This document shows, piece after piece, positions 1 to 10,941 of a stretch of 64,000 nucleotides of DNA. The stretch covers positions 16,319,561 to 16,383,560 of the forward strand of contig NC_052618.1 in assembly GCF_016545825.1 (NCBI RefSeq), written 5' to 3'. The position numbers and the translations under genes were made by a program. Within the stretch, counting starts at the first letter, position 1; each line of letters opens with the position of its first letter. The notes under the pieces were generated by a model. The model did no database searches. It had not been told where the DNA came from and saw only the letters and a list, made by a program, of their open reading frames with translations. The stretch comes from Eucalyptus grandis. Its lineage: Eukaryota; Streptophyta; Magnoliopsida; Myrtales; Myrtaceae.

Positions 1-24
1 ATGGAAGATCGTGTTGCCCGCTAT

Positions 25-32
25 TATATATA
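25..32 (+). promoter_or_regulatory. Candidate TATA box of the LRR receptor kinase
   Basis: The octamer TATATATA lies 76 bases before the first in-frame ATG (108) of the LRR kinase. That spacing fits a plant core promoter with a short 5' leader. No other promoter element can be judged because the window starts here. Confidence 0.4.
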
Positions 33-107
33 CGGGAATTGTTTTGAAACAACGTCACAAGAAAACCAAAAGAGACTCGAGTTGAGAGTGCTTTGCTACA
101 AATCCTC

Positions 108-3100
108 ATGGACCTTCCCAATAGAAATCGGATTTTACCCCGATCATTCTCATGCTTAATTATCATCATTCTTCTATTAGGGTGTGTCCTAGCTTTGGTA
201 GAAGCTGGCAGGGTCGAGACTGATCGACTGGCTTTGCTTGAATTCAAGGCTCGAATAGCTGATTTTGGCGGGGTTTTGAGCTCGTGGAATGATACTAACC
301 ACATCTGCGAGTGGTATGGTGTCACATGTGGTCGTAGACACCACAGAGTCACCGTATTGGACCTCAACTCCGAGAACCTGGTTGGGGTCGTGCCACCCCA
401 TATTGGTAACTTGAGCTTTCTAAGGAAAGTCCTTCTAGAGAACAACAATTTCCACTCTGAAATTCCTCCGCAATTCGACCGCTTGTTTCGGTTGCAGTAT
501 TTGTCCCTCAGTAACAACTCATTCAGCGGACAAGTCCCTTCGAATCTCTCCCATTGCTCTAATTTGCTCATTCTTGACTTAGGCTTCAATGAGCTCAAAG
601 GAAATTTGCCTACGGAACTCGGCTCCTTGTCCAAGCTCCAAAACTCACATTTGAATTCAACAACTTGACAGGAAACATTCCGCTGTCGTTTGGAAATGTA
701 TCATCTCTTCAACTCTTCTCAACACAGAGTCAAATAACCTTGGTGGTAAGATTCCGGAGACTCTTGGCTGGCTGAGACATCTAAATATCCTCGCTCTCGG
801 CTTGAATAATTTTGTCGGTATGATTCCTATCTCAATCTTCAATATATCCAATGTGACGACCTTTCTCTAACTGCAAACCATTTAGAGGGGGTTTACCAAG
901 CGACTTAGGCTTCACTCTTCCAAATCTCGAGAAATTGTTTTATGTGACAATTACTTTATCGGACCCATTCCTGAGTCAATATCCAACGCCTCTAATCTCC
1001 GTGAGTTTAAGTATCTTGTCGAACAACTTTATCGGGAAAGTTCCTTCTTTCTCAAAGATGAGAGGAATCTATTGGTTTGATGTTGGTGCAAACAACTTAG
1101 GAGGTGGGCAATTTGAGGATTTTGAGTTCCTTTGCTCTTTAACTAATTCCACAGACTTGAAAAAATTGTCTATAAGTTGGAATGCTTTTCGAGGACCAAT
1201 ACCAGACTGTGTCGGTAACCTCTCTATCACCCTCTCGAGATTTGGCTTAAAAGAAAATCATATTTCTGGAACCTTACCTTCTAAAATTGGAAATCTCATC
1301 AATTTGGAGAGATCCTGACAATGGGAGGCAACAACATCTCAGGAAATATTCCTTTCGAGATTGGAAATCTGAACAAAATGAAGATTATGGATCTCAGCCA
1401 AAATAATTTCTCAGGGCACATACCAAAATCTATCGGGAATTTAACAATGTTAACCGAATTGACATTGTATAGCAATAATCTCTGGGGCCCGATACCATCG
1501 TCTTTAGGAAATTGCCAGAAACTACTTCTCTTGGACCTTTCGATCAACAACCTTAGTGGTAACATACCCCCGGAAATTGTGGGCCTCTCATCTTTGTCAA
1601 TTTATCTCAACTTGTCTCAAAATAGTCTTACCGGCTCCCTTCCAAGAGAAATTGGAAACTTGAAAAATCTTGGAAAACTATGTCTTCAAGGGAACAAATT
1701 ATCTCAACAGATTCCAAGTAGTATTGGTAATTGTATAAGCATGGAAAGCCTATATATGCAAGATAATTTCTTTGAAGGGCCCCTACCATTGACTATGAGT
1801 TCAATGAAAGGCCTTCAGGTTTTGAATGTTTCCAACAACCGATTGTCCGACCAAATCCCAGAATTTTTAGGATCATTGAATCTAACAAATTTGAGTCTAT
1901 CTTACAACGATTTTGAGGGTGCACTGCCTACTAGAGGAGTTTTCAAAAGTGCCATTTCAACTTCAATTGTTGGAAACAAGAAGCTTTGTGGGGGTCTGCC
2001 AAATTTTCAACTACCGAAATGCAACTACGAAGAGTCTAAACGGACGAAAATAAGAGGAACTATAGAAATCTTGATATGCACCATCTCTGCTCTTGTGGGA
2101 ACAGCCTGCATAATCTCTTTTTTATACTTCTGGTTTAGACATAATAAGAATGCATCAGCTTCAAGTTCTTTTGAAGATGGGCTTTTTCATGTTTCTTATC
2201 ATAGTCTATTGAAAGCAACAGATGGATTCTCCTCTACGAATCTACTCGGCATGGGCAGTTTTGGGTCTGTGTATAGAGGGCTTCTTGATCAGACTCAGTC
2301 AATCGTGGCCATCAAGATTCTTGACCTTACACGTGAAGGAGCTTCCAAGAGCTTCATAACCGAGTGTGGGGCTTTGAAAAGAATTCGACACCGTAACCTT
2401 GTGAAGGTACTCACAGCATGTTCTGGGTTTGATTTTAATGGAAATGATTTCAAGGCACTAGTTTATGAATTCATGTCAAATGGGAGCTTGGATGAATGGT
2501 TGCACCCAAGTGCATCGCAATATACAAAGAGAAGCAAGTTGAGTCTCCTTGATAGAGTGAATATTACCATTGATGTTGCTTGTGCATTAGATTATCTCCA
2601 TCATCAATGCGAGTCACCAATGGTTCATTGTGATATAAAGCCAAACAATGTCCTTCTTGATGATGAAAAGAATGGACATGTAGGGGATTTTGGGCTTGCC
2701 ATGTTCCTTCAAGAAGCAACGCATAAGTTACTAGTAGATCAATCATGCTCTATTGGATTAAAAGGATCTTTTGGCTATGTAGCTCCAGGTAATTCTTTCA
2801 ATTTATTTTCTATATTGAACACGAAATTGTAGATCAATCCTTAGACAAAAAGTTATAGACACGAAACATCACCTATATCTCAATCTCAATTTTTCACCTT
2901 GCAATCATTAATCGTTGTAGAGTATGGAGCGGGAAGTGTGTATCCATAGAAGGAGATGTGTACAGCTTTGGAGTCCTCATTTTAGAGATGTTCACAGGGA
3001 AGAGGCCAACTAATGACATGTTTGAAAATGGGCTGGACCTTCATTACTTCGCAAAGGCGGCTCTCGGACACCGAGTGGAGAAGGCAATTGATCCCATTCT

Positions 3101-3317
3101 GCTTCAAGAAATCGAGGAGTTGGAGAAGAGACAAACCGTCACTTCAGAGGGCAAGAACAAAAGCTGGTTTAGTACTTTGGAGTGTTTGGTTTCAATCATT
3201 GAAATAGGAGTCACTTGCTCTTCTAAGTCTCCAAGGGAACGAATGGACATCAGCGATGTATTGACCAAACTCCAAGGAATCAAGAAGAAACTTCCTGAGC
3301 TGGTTGTCGTTGCCTAG
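108..3317 (+). pseudogene. LRR receptor-like kinase (non-RD, FLS2/EFR/Xa21 type), multiply frameshifted
   Basis: It resembles plasma-membrane pattern-recognition receptors of LRR-RLK subfamily XII. The first ATG is at 108 (an upstream TTG at 93 only opens the frame). A hydrophobic signal peptide (SCLIIIILLLGCVLALVEA) is followed by an LRRNT cap (ETDRLALLEFKARI, with CEWYGVTC) and extracellular LRRs of the NLSGxIPxxIGNL type up to about 1930. A transmembrane segment lies near 2062-2136 and a kinase domain follows. In the 1321 reading frame it has the glycine loop GMGSFGSV, VAIK lysine (residue 332), HCDIKPNN loop and DFGLA. Cys replaces Arg in HRD, which marks a non-RD kinase. The intron 2789-2920 sits at the usual APE position of this family. 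Frame breaks occur near 645-665, 715-730, about 870, 945-955, about 1010 and about 1313, and one base is lost near 2935-2950 in exon 2. The rest is well preserved, so the loss is recent or the indels are sequence errors. Confidence 0.9.
2789..2920 (+). other. Intron in the kinase domain of the LRR-RLK
   Basis: The donor (CCAG|GTAATT) and acceptor (GTTGTAG|AGTATG) join to restore Ala-Pro-Glu-Tyr-Gly-Ala-Gly, the APE motif of the activation segment. A single intron in this place is typical of subfamily XII LRR-RLKs. The splice signals are intact although the coding frame breaks about 20 bases later. Confidence 0.85.
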
Positions 3318-5352
3318 TTGATGCCAAATCTGAACTTCATATGGAGTCATGTGTCTTTATGGTCATTGCTTTGTTTGGAATTGGATATGGAATTTTACCA
3401 TCCAAGGACGATTTGAATTTGGCAACAACAAAACCACAAGTAATGGAGACTCACTGACTTAGGAATATAAAGAAGATCAAAATTAGTTGTGTCTCAAGCA
3501 AAATATCACTGCTCTTCAGCTGTCTGAAAAATAAATCTATTTTGTTTTGTTACAAAAGAAAGAAATAACTTTGAGAGTTGCACCTAGAAAATGTATTAAT
3601 GTAAAAATCACTACAGCATAGTTCCTAATGTAAGTATTTCCAGAAATCTAGTAATATGGACTTTTGTCTTGCTCTCTTCCAAAGTTGACCTGTTTGTTTT
3701 GGCTTTTAAAATTCAAAAAAGAAAAGAAAAGATAAATGATTTTTTTTTAAAAAGTTAAATGATGTTTAAATTTTATAAAACATTACAGAAAGGAATATGT
3801 GATTACATATATTAATATTTGTGCATCTTTATCTATAGATAAAACCAGGACAGAGAGAACATTCGCTTTTGTGTTTGCCACATGGCAAATTTTACCTCCA
3901 TGATTGTCAATGGCAAGTCATATGGCATAATCATCCAATTAACATTAGTTTTGTAATTTGTCATCTTTAAGCATATATCATTTATTATATTTAAATTTAA
4001 ACTTAAGAATGGATAAAAAGTAAGTATATTATTTCTTAAGTGTATTCGTCCAATAAAATAAATAATAAGAATATCTTGAAATACATTTTGATTATCCTTC
4101 ACAAATATATATCATCTTTTGACTTATGTCATTGATTTTATATTTTAAAAAAATAACGATAAAACACCTTTAATATATAATTAATCCATTTATTCTGAGA
4201 TTAATGCAAAAGGAAAAATATATATTATATAAATGAATAGTTCTCATAATTTGAAGTATAGTTCTCGTTAACTATGTGAACAAAAGCATCAATTATCCAT
4301 TTAACTCAAAATTAAATTGAAACAATATGAACATAACTTATTTTATCATTTAAATAAATTCCACTTAATATTCACTAAATTTAGACATTACATTTAAATA
4401 ATAAAAATTGCAAATTATTTTAATTACATTTCATTTAGTTTTTTTACTTCTTTTAGAATGCACTTATCTTAAATATAGCGTATATCATTTGTAGCAAATT
4501 TGTTTATAAATAAATGAAATGAAAAATGAAAATATTATTTTCTAAAATCCAGAATTTGAACCTAGATACTTTTTTATTGAATTGAAATTAGCTCATGAGT
4601 TTTAAATTAGTTTCTTGTTTGACAAGGATTATTTATCCAAGGGAAATTTGAAATAGATCTAATTTACCTTGTTATTCCAAGTTATGAATGGAAAATCTTA
4701 AATTTGTTAAGTTCATGAGTTTTGATTTATTAGTTTATGTTTATTATACAATCCAAATTTCAAATAGCAAAGGAGCTAATTTAAGTAATTTAAAGCCACA
4801 GGTTTGATTATGACAAAGTATGTAAATAGGCTAAAGCAACATAAAAGTGGTAGATTAGCCATCAAATGCCAAATTTAGTAAGAGAGGAAAACATGATCAT
4901 TCACCTTTACTATTTTGAAAAAGCATAGCATTTCAATTTCTTGCCACTTTTGTTAAAACTTCAAACGTGAACCATAAAGCTAGAAAGGAGAAGTTTCAAG
5001 TCTCTTGCTATTTTGTGGACTTTTGACATGAACTAGAGAGTTAAGGAGGAGAAGGAGTTTCAACTCGCTCGCCGTTTTTGTGGAGTCTTAATGTGAACTA
5101 AAGAATTATGAAAGAATCGTGAAACTTCAACATGCACCAAAAGGAGACAAAGAGGGTATTTTTTTTTTTTTTCAAAATTCTCAGTACCTCTCATTCTTCA
5201 AGAATTAGAAAGATCCTTTTTCAAATTTGAGTTTGTTCATCTAAATCTGGGTTCTTGTACTTCATCTTTATTTGCTTTTATTCCTTAATAAAAATTTATT
5301 AAATAATAAGCTATACCAATATGCCTAAAATATGTAATAAACATTGATATTG
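3318..5352. other. AT-rich non-coding region downstream of the LRR-RLK
   Basis: I see no convincing reading frame, RNA gene or transposon terminus here. The 3' UTR of the kinase probably covers the first few hundred bases. The rest is AT-rich with homopolymer runs, plus the degenerate tandem repeat listed separately at 4921-5110. Confidence 0.5.
4921..5110. repeat. Degenerate tandem repeat, 3 copies of 63-64 bp
   Basis: Each copy carries the order 'TTTCAA...CTTGCYA/CTCGCC...TTTTGT...GTGAAC/ATGAAC...A'. The anchor TTTCAA recurs at 4931, 4994 and 5058. Copies have diverged strongly, so this is an old local duplication with no coding signal. Confidence 0.6.
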
Positions 5353-5372
5353 TACACACACACACACACACA
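5353..5372. repeat. (AC)10 microsatellite
   Basis: An uninterrupted run of about ten AC units is followed directly by a short AT alternation (ATATATAT). Confidence 0.9.
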
Positions 5373-6886
5373 ATATATATTGTAGAGTAGAACGAAATTC
5401 GATATATAATTAAAAATAGGAATAAAAAAAAAATTGTTGTGATTTTTTGTTATTTTAAATTTTATTATTATATTAGAATTCAAATATTATTTATATTCAT
5501 TTTTTATTAATTAAGAATTTTTTTATTCAACAAATATAGCTTTTATACTGACATAAGAAATTTTATCCACCTTTAACCCATTCCCATGTGATATTTTTAT
5601 CCATACAATATCTTATTATATTCAATTTTATCTTATCTTGAGTATCAAATATGGGATAGGATAAAATTTATCATGTCCTATTTTTATTCTGGCTACCAAA
5701 CATAGCCTTTATGAATGGGGCTCTCCATTTATATCCATACCTCTTATAGACGAAGACATACCAAATATTTACGGAATTTTTTTCTTGAATATGGAATATT
5801 TTTCACGAAAGCCAAGCTCATTCAAAGTCGTCATGACCCTGAGGATTTGAAACTTTTTATGATTGAGTTGAGATCAATGCCATTAATGCCCTCAAAATTT
5901 CAGCACTTAATTTTCAATTTTATTAATGTTCAAAAATAAAAATAAGATATTTTTAATAATAACTGAATATTGAATGCCAAATAATAATAGTTTGGTAACT
6001 AATCTGGAGAACTTTTAACGAGTTTTTGCAAAATATTTAGCAAGATTCCGAGTGTCAACAAATATGTTTTTCTATCGAATGAATTAAAAAAAATTAAGTG
6101 GCCTTTCATTACCTAGCAAATTAGTGATTTTCTAACTTAATTAAACCTTTTAAACTTAAACTAGTCATGATTATCAAATTTGTTTGATATTATTTTGAGT
6201 GCTAAATATTTTAATTTTCAAGACTTAATCGAGTTATCAAGCAAATTGTAAATTTGGAAACTGCTCTCCTCATATTTACTTTCGGTGAGCACCATTTTAA
6301 GGTATTGTAGCAAATGTGAAAATTTTGGTAACTATACATAAAATTCAAATTACCAATTATCTTGACATTCAAATTAGAATATTAGATAATTTATGCAGAC
6401 TTTAGGAAACTTGAAGTGTGATAGTAAATTCTTTTATCATTCAAAAAGTGGAAATAGGCAACAAGTAGACGTCAAGTCTCATAGCGGTTACGAAATTTTG
6501 AATTGAAGCCACAACTTTTCAATTCACCTGTAAGTGTACGAGCAGGTCGGGCCAGAGGTTCTGCTAGAAGATGACTTGATGGTGATCTTAGTGTGACGCT
6601 TTTATACCGGGCCTTAACATTCCATGGTACGTGAGAATGTATCTGGTTGACATGAACAATCGACTTATTAGATATTTTCTAACATATTCCATATACCATT
6701 TATTGGATATTTCCAATAGCAGATAATCATCATTTATAGCATTTTGCATTTTTTTATTAATATTTTTAAATAGGTCAATCTATTGACGCCGTCAGTTTCT
6801 GCCCATGCTTATCTCCTCGCTTCCATTTGGTGGCTGCTTAAACTAAGAGGTGTACAGAGAGAGTCGAGAGAGAGCGAAGACGAGCT
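5373..6886. other. AT-rich intergenic stretch
   Basis: No supported gene. A short open frame at 5715-5939 has no recognisable domain and AT-rich composition like its surroundings. Two similar 15-17 base words near 5531-5547 and 5696-5712 might flank a small MITE, but no inverted termini could be established. Confidence 0.4.
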
Positions 6887-6889
6887 TTG

Positions 6890-7078
6890 ATGGAGTCAAC
6901 CATACCCAAAACTCTTGCTTCCACCTCCATCGCATCTCCAGGTCGCTTTATTGCTAATGCCTCCTATCTTGGCTCATCGCTCACAGACTCTACTGCATTA
7001 AACACTGACTGCATCCTCAACCCGAGCCTCACTTCGACCCTATGTTGCACCCCCAAAAACACAAAGAATGGGGAATGA
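6890..7078 (+). pseudogene. Possible N-terminal gene fragment, Ser/Thr-rich (transit-peptide-like)
   Basis: A leader rich in GA (6858-6880) precedes an ATG opening a 62-residue frame beginning MESTIPKTLASTSIASPGRF. Composition is locally GC-richer than the flanks, rich in Ser, Thr and Ala and poor in acidic residues, as in chloroplast transit peptides. There is no recognised domain and the frame ends at 7078 without an obvious splice donor. It could be the start of a nuclear gene for a plastid protein. It lies on the same strand as the plastid copper-ATPase remnant at 56.3 kb, and the start MEST would suit such a protein, but I cannot prove the link. Confidence 0.25.
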
Positions 7079-7216
7079 CATGGCCGTCCTTCCACCCAAA
7101 AGACGCAGCTTTAAACCACTAAAATCCAACTCCCAAAAATCCCCTCATTAATATCGATCTCATACTACTCCACGCTAGCTGCAAAACTGGAAAAATATTG
7201 GAAAATAGAGAGATAA

Positions 7217-7310
7217 ACAATCACAGCTCATACGGCGCGGCTATCGGCTGCAAGCCGGTTCCTCCAGCACAAAAAACAAAAAAAAACAAAAAAAAAACAA
7301 TCACAGCTCA
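7217..7310 (+). mobile_element. 5'-truncated SINE copy with target duplication
   Basis: Only the 3' part of the SINE family seen next door is present (7231-7270, ending CGGTTCCTCCAGCAC). An A-rich tail with C interruptions follows, to about 7295. The insertion is flanked by the duplication ACAATCACAGCTCA at 7217-7230 and 7297-7310. Truncation at the 5' end plus a tail and direct repeats is the signature of LINE-driven retroposition. Confidence 0.8.
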
Positions 7311-7560
7311 ACCACAGCTCAATGAGTAGTACGTACCACCGGCCGCGGTGGCTCCACTTGATAAGGCTCTGCTGATCCTCAACGAAGAGGTGAAGGGTTC
7401 AAAACCCAAGGGAGGCGCTAGGTGTATTAAGTGTGACTCAGGGGTGGTGGGTCCTCCTGCTTAAGTGTCACCTGGGGGTTTACGGCTGTCGGCTGCAAGT
7501 CGGTTCCTCCAGTACAAAAAAAAAAAAAAAATAACAACCACAGCTCAGTGAGTAGTACGT
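7310..7560 (+). mobile_element. Full-length tRNA-derived SINE with 25-bp target duplication
   Basis: The body runs from 7335 to about 7515, then a poly(A) tail to about 7532. It carries a pol III-like head: A-box-like TGGCTCCACTTG (7349-7360) and B box GGTTCAAAACC (7396-7406), close to the tRNA B-box consensus. The 3' end matches the truncated copy just upstream (TCGGCTGCAAG...CGGTTCCTCCAG). The direct repeats at 7310-7334 and 7536-7560 agree at 24 of 25 positions. The family is not one I can name. Confidence 0.88.
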
Positions 7561-9025
7561 CTCTTCTAAGCGGATTGAACATTCACTATGCACCTTTATA
7601 AACACAATATCACCATTCATCAATTCTAAAGCTAGAGTATTGTATACGCAAAATATCAAAAGTAGATAATATCTTTCCAACAAACCTTTTTACGGATAAA
7701 TCAATAATAATATCATATCATAATAACAAATCAACTATCAATGGAATATTCCTTTGTTTAATCTCATTTAACTAGATGTCGATGGTTCGTTCAATTGACT
7801 AATCTCAAATCACATGTCAATTGTCCACTTAATTGACCAAACTCATATCACATGTTAATGGCCCACTCCATTGACCAAACTCATGCTCAAATATTTGGCA
7901 ATGATCACGCATAACACCCATGATAAGATGACCAAGATTCCCCCATGGCAAAGTCTCTACCTATTATTAGCCAGTGGCTTAGTCCACAAGGATATCCTAA
8001 ACTAGTATGCATACCCACAAATCCCCCATTGGACTTAGGCAATATTGAATATCAATACCAATCCACAATAACACCATCCAATATCTATAAAGCCAAATCC
8101 ATAAATCATTTCACATATCACCAAAAGCTTTTACAACTCAACTCATCGGCTAGAAATACTTTTCATAAAATATTCTCAAATCATTTCAAGACTTGTCTAT
8201 AAAATAGTTTTACAAACTAAATTAAATCAAATGCATGTCATAAAGCATTTCATAAATTAATATCTCTATAACATTCAATAAACCATCTCAAAATCGAGAG
8301 CTTTTTGGAAAAAGATTTCGCAAACTCAAAATATATGATATTTCTCAACTTCATTCCTCAAAGACAATATATTTTTCCACCAATCAGTTCTTACATTATT
8401 CACAAATACCAAAAATATAGCAAAGCCTAATCCAAATTTTATGCAACAAACATGCTTATTCATATCTCACAACATATCAATTTTTTTACCATTTTAAATA
8501 CATAAGTTTACAAATTCTCAAAAGAGATAGCACCACTCACTTTGAAAAGCCGAAAATTAGCCTACGGTAGTTCCTCGAACCAACACACTCGCATTCCTAT
8601 TAATCAATCAAAAATTATATCAAAATCATGTAATATGCTACTCTAACTTATGACTCAACTAAATTATGTTTATTCATCGATAAAACGACATCTGTGCACT
8701 AATAAATTTTATATTTTTAAAGTGATTATTCAAGCCGTATGTAATGCGGAGCTTGAGCACAAAATTTAGTCACACCATAACTCTTTCTACCGAACCCCGT
8801 TTCAAATATTCTTACAGTCAATAGAAAGATCTTTCAACATACTACAAGGACCTCAACTTGACTGATCCAAAATCAAGCCGAAAATCAATAAAAGACAGCC
8901 CTGAATTTGCTAGATGTGCATCATTCATCATGTGCGAGAACTTAGAAATTTTGTTTCGGACAAACCATATACTCAAATGAAGTTTCCTAAAATCCTACTA
9001 CTCCATGACATCCTAAACTATCACT
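7561..9025. other. Non-coding, LTR-like sequence without clear termini
   Basis: The stretch has no supported gene. Its composition (CA-rich on plus, many short A/T words) resembles decayed LTR sequence seen elsewhere in the window, but no ends, primer site or partner repeat were found. A 38-bp tandem repeat is listed separately. Confidence 0.4.
7774..7890. repeat. Tandem repeat, 3 copies of 38 bp
   Basis: The motif AATTGAC/ATTGACC followed by 'AA(T)CTCAtATCACATGT' recurs at 7793, 7831 and 7869, a strict 38-bp spacing. Copies are moderately diverged. Confidence 0.7.
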
Positions 9026-9103
9026 CACACACACACACACATGCACATGCACACGCACACACGCACACGCGCACACACGCGCACACGCGCACACGCACAC
9101 ATA
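9026..9103. repeat. 78-bp alternating pyrimidine-purine tract (CA/CG/TG)
   Basis: Every step alternates pyrimidine-purine without a break: CA units first, then CATG, then mixed CACG and CGCG. Such tracts are the classic sequence class for Z-DNA. It sits just outside the left (viral 3') end of the pararetrovirus. Confidence 0.9.
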
Positions 9104-9399
9104 AAGGACAGGCAAATCTAATAGTATGAGAAAAACTAACGTTAAGCTTAATCTAAACGTCTACGTTTGTTTGACCTGTTTATTATGTGGAAGAACTCTA
9201 AGGGTTCTATGTCTTTGATATTATCAAAAAAGTCTGGTAATTCATTGAAAGTTTGTATAATGTGGTATAATAACTCAAAAGTTAAAGTTATTATAGCCAA
9301 GAAATAGACTAAGTAAAAGAATGATGTATAAATAAAGATTAAGCTAAATAAAATCTCGAACATTAAAAATAATATGAAGAGCGAAAGTAATGTCTAGGA

Positions 9400-10941
9400 T
9401 AAAAAGTAAGAGTAGGCTGAACCAAAAACCAACCATATGGGTGGTATAAGCTTTTATTTACATGAACTGTAAATTACATGAAAAATAAATTACATGTATT
9501 GAGAGTGTAGGAACTAAAATATCAAGTCATCCATTAAGGTGGTAATATGCACTCCAGGAAGTATTGGCAATGTGTTATAGAAAGAAGTTAACCAACTATC
9601 ATGTAAGTTGGTAAACCCTAACTAAACTAAATGTATTTTGAAAAGAAAACAAACTTATTTTGTAATTAGGGGTATAAGGTGAGAAAGCTTGAAGCTTGAG
9701 GGGAGATGAGGGATTACAAGGGGGAGTAGAAGAGGAAGAAGTGAGATCTGAAAAATTCCCCCCATTCCTGTGCCGGGAACATGTATTTATAGAAAGTGCT
9801 ACAGTGAAAGTGCTACATGTATGTCTAAAGTGAAAGTGCTATAGTATATGTACAGTGAAAGGGTTACAGTGTATTGCTTTTCCGCCACTGTAACTGTTGG
9901 CTTGTGATGTCCTATCTTTGGGCTAGATAGGTTATCTTGTCCTAGCTTTCGACAAGATTAATCACGTAACAGTCATCTTCATTGGAGTTTCCACTGTGAT
10001 GTGTTTGTGAGGATCTTTCTTGGCTATCCTGTGATTTGGAATATCCACATTGTGATTCTTCCACCTCTGAGAGTATTTGTCTAAGGATTTTGAAATATTC
10101 TTCTCCATTCTAGATTGCAGTGAGAGCTGCGCTTATAATGGATTTCTCCCACAAAAATGTTGCATTGGATGGTGTTGTGGTTATTTAGGTATTTTGGCTT
10201 TTTAGCCAACTCCTAACCACAGACTCGGATTCTTGTTCATAGTATTTGAATCCATCCCACCATTTTGTTTTGTATTTTTGGACTAGTATTGGTATACCAA
10301 GTTTCATGGGAGATGTACTATAGTCAAATTCCCATGCTGTTACCCACAAGATTCTAAATATTATAAAGAAGTGCATAAGGCACTTAAATCGTGATTCATG
10401 TTGCATTAGTGCAAAATATTCACGAAATATTTGGTATCTTTGCTTAACTATGGGGTGTAATGTTTCTTCTAAAGAACCGAAGAGATCCCACCAAGAATCA
10501 AACCAGTTGGGTGGATTCTCTCTTGGGAAATGGCCTTTGAAGAAGACTAACCATGTACATTAGAAATTTGTATATTGTTTGAAGAAGACATTTCACCAGG
10601 CTTGTTGATAGTCCCAGTAGATGTATGAGGTGGTATAAGGTAATTTTTGGTTTATTCTGACTTGGAATTTTCTGGGTGTATGGGGTGAGGCTCCCCATTG
10701 AGTGGGGTGTATGATTTTGCTAATGGAAATAATAGAGTACATAATATTGCTTGTATCGCTTTATCAAGAAAGTGAGTAAATCTTGCTAATTCTGTTTCCA
10801 CTAAAATTTATTCATAGAAAGCAAGAGTTTTATTTGTATTGTGTGGTTTGAAAATCTATTTTCTGGAAATATATTTTCGGCAAATTTGATTAGATTTTTG
10901 TCAAAAAAAAATCCATCTTCTACAGTTAATATTTTTTGGAA
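9400..10941 (-). mobile_element. Endogenous pararetrovirus, piece 4 (end of downstream ORF plus promoter/leader)
   Basis: This is the viral 3'-most piece in the window, continuing piece 3 across the MULE at 10,942-11,660. It holds the rest of the ORF that follows RNase H (to about 10,180) and a promoter-like region near 9.79-9.87 kb pointing left. The left limit is uncertain: leader-like AT-rich sequence fades out between 9.4 and 9.1 kb, close to the CA/CG tract. Its viral identity rests on continuity with piece 3 rather than on an enzyme motif. Confidence 0.6.
9785..9791 (-). promoter_or_regulatory. Pararetrovirus promoter TATA box, directed leftward
   Basis: Minus strand reads CTATAAATACATG. 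Immediately upstream on that strand (9791-9872) are repeated words of the type CACTTTCACTGTAGCAC, and farther up a TGACGT-poor, TGATGTCC-containing stretch. A pyrimidine-rich leader (CTTCTTCCTCTTCTACTCC) follows downstream. A TATA box with repeated enhancer-like words ahead of a long leader fits the single promoter of caulimovirids. The promoter activity is inferred, not shown. Confidence 0.55.

Noticed and set aside
5531..5712. Small MITE between similar AAATATAGCTTTTAT / AAACATAGCCTTTAT words
   Set aside because: The words are direct repeats, but no inverted termini could be shown inside them.
8914..9129. Frame encoding a His/Thr/Ala-rich protein
   Set aside because: It is the translation of the CA/CG dinucleotide tract.
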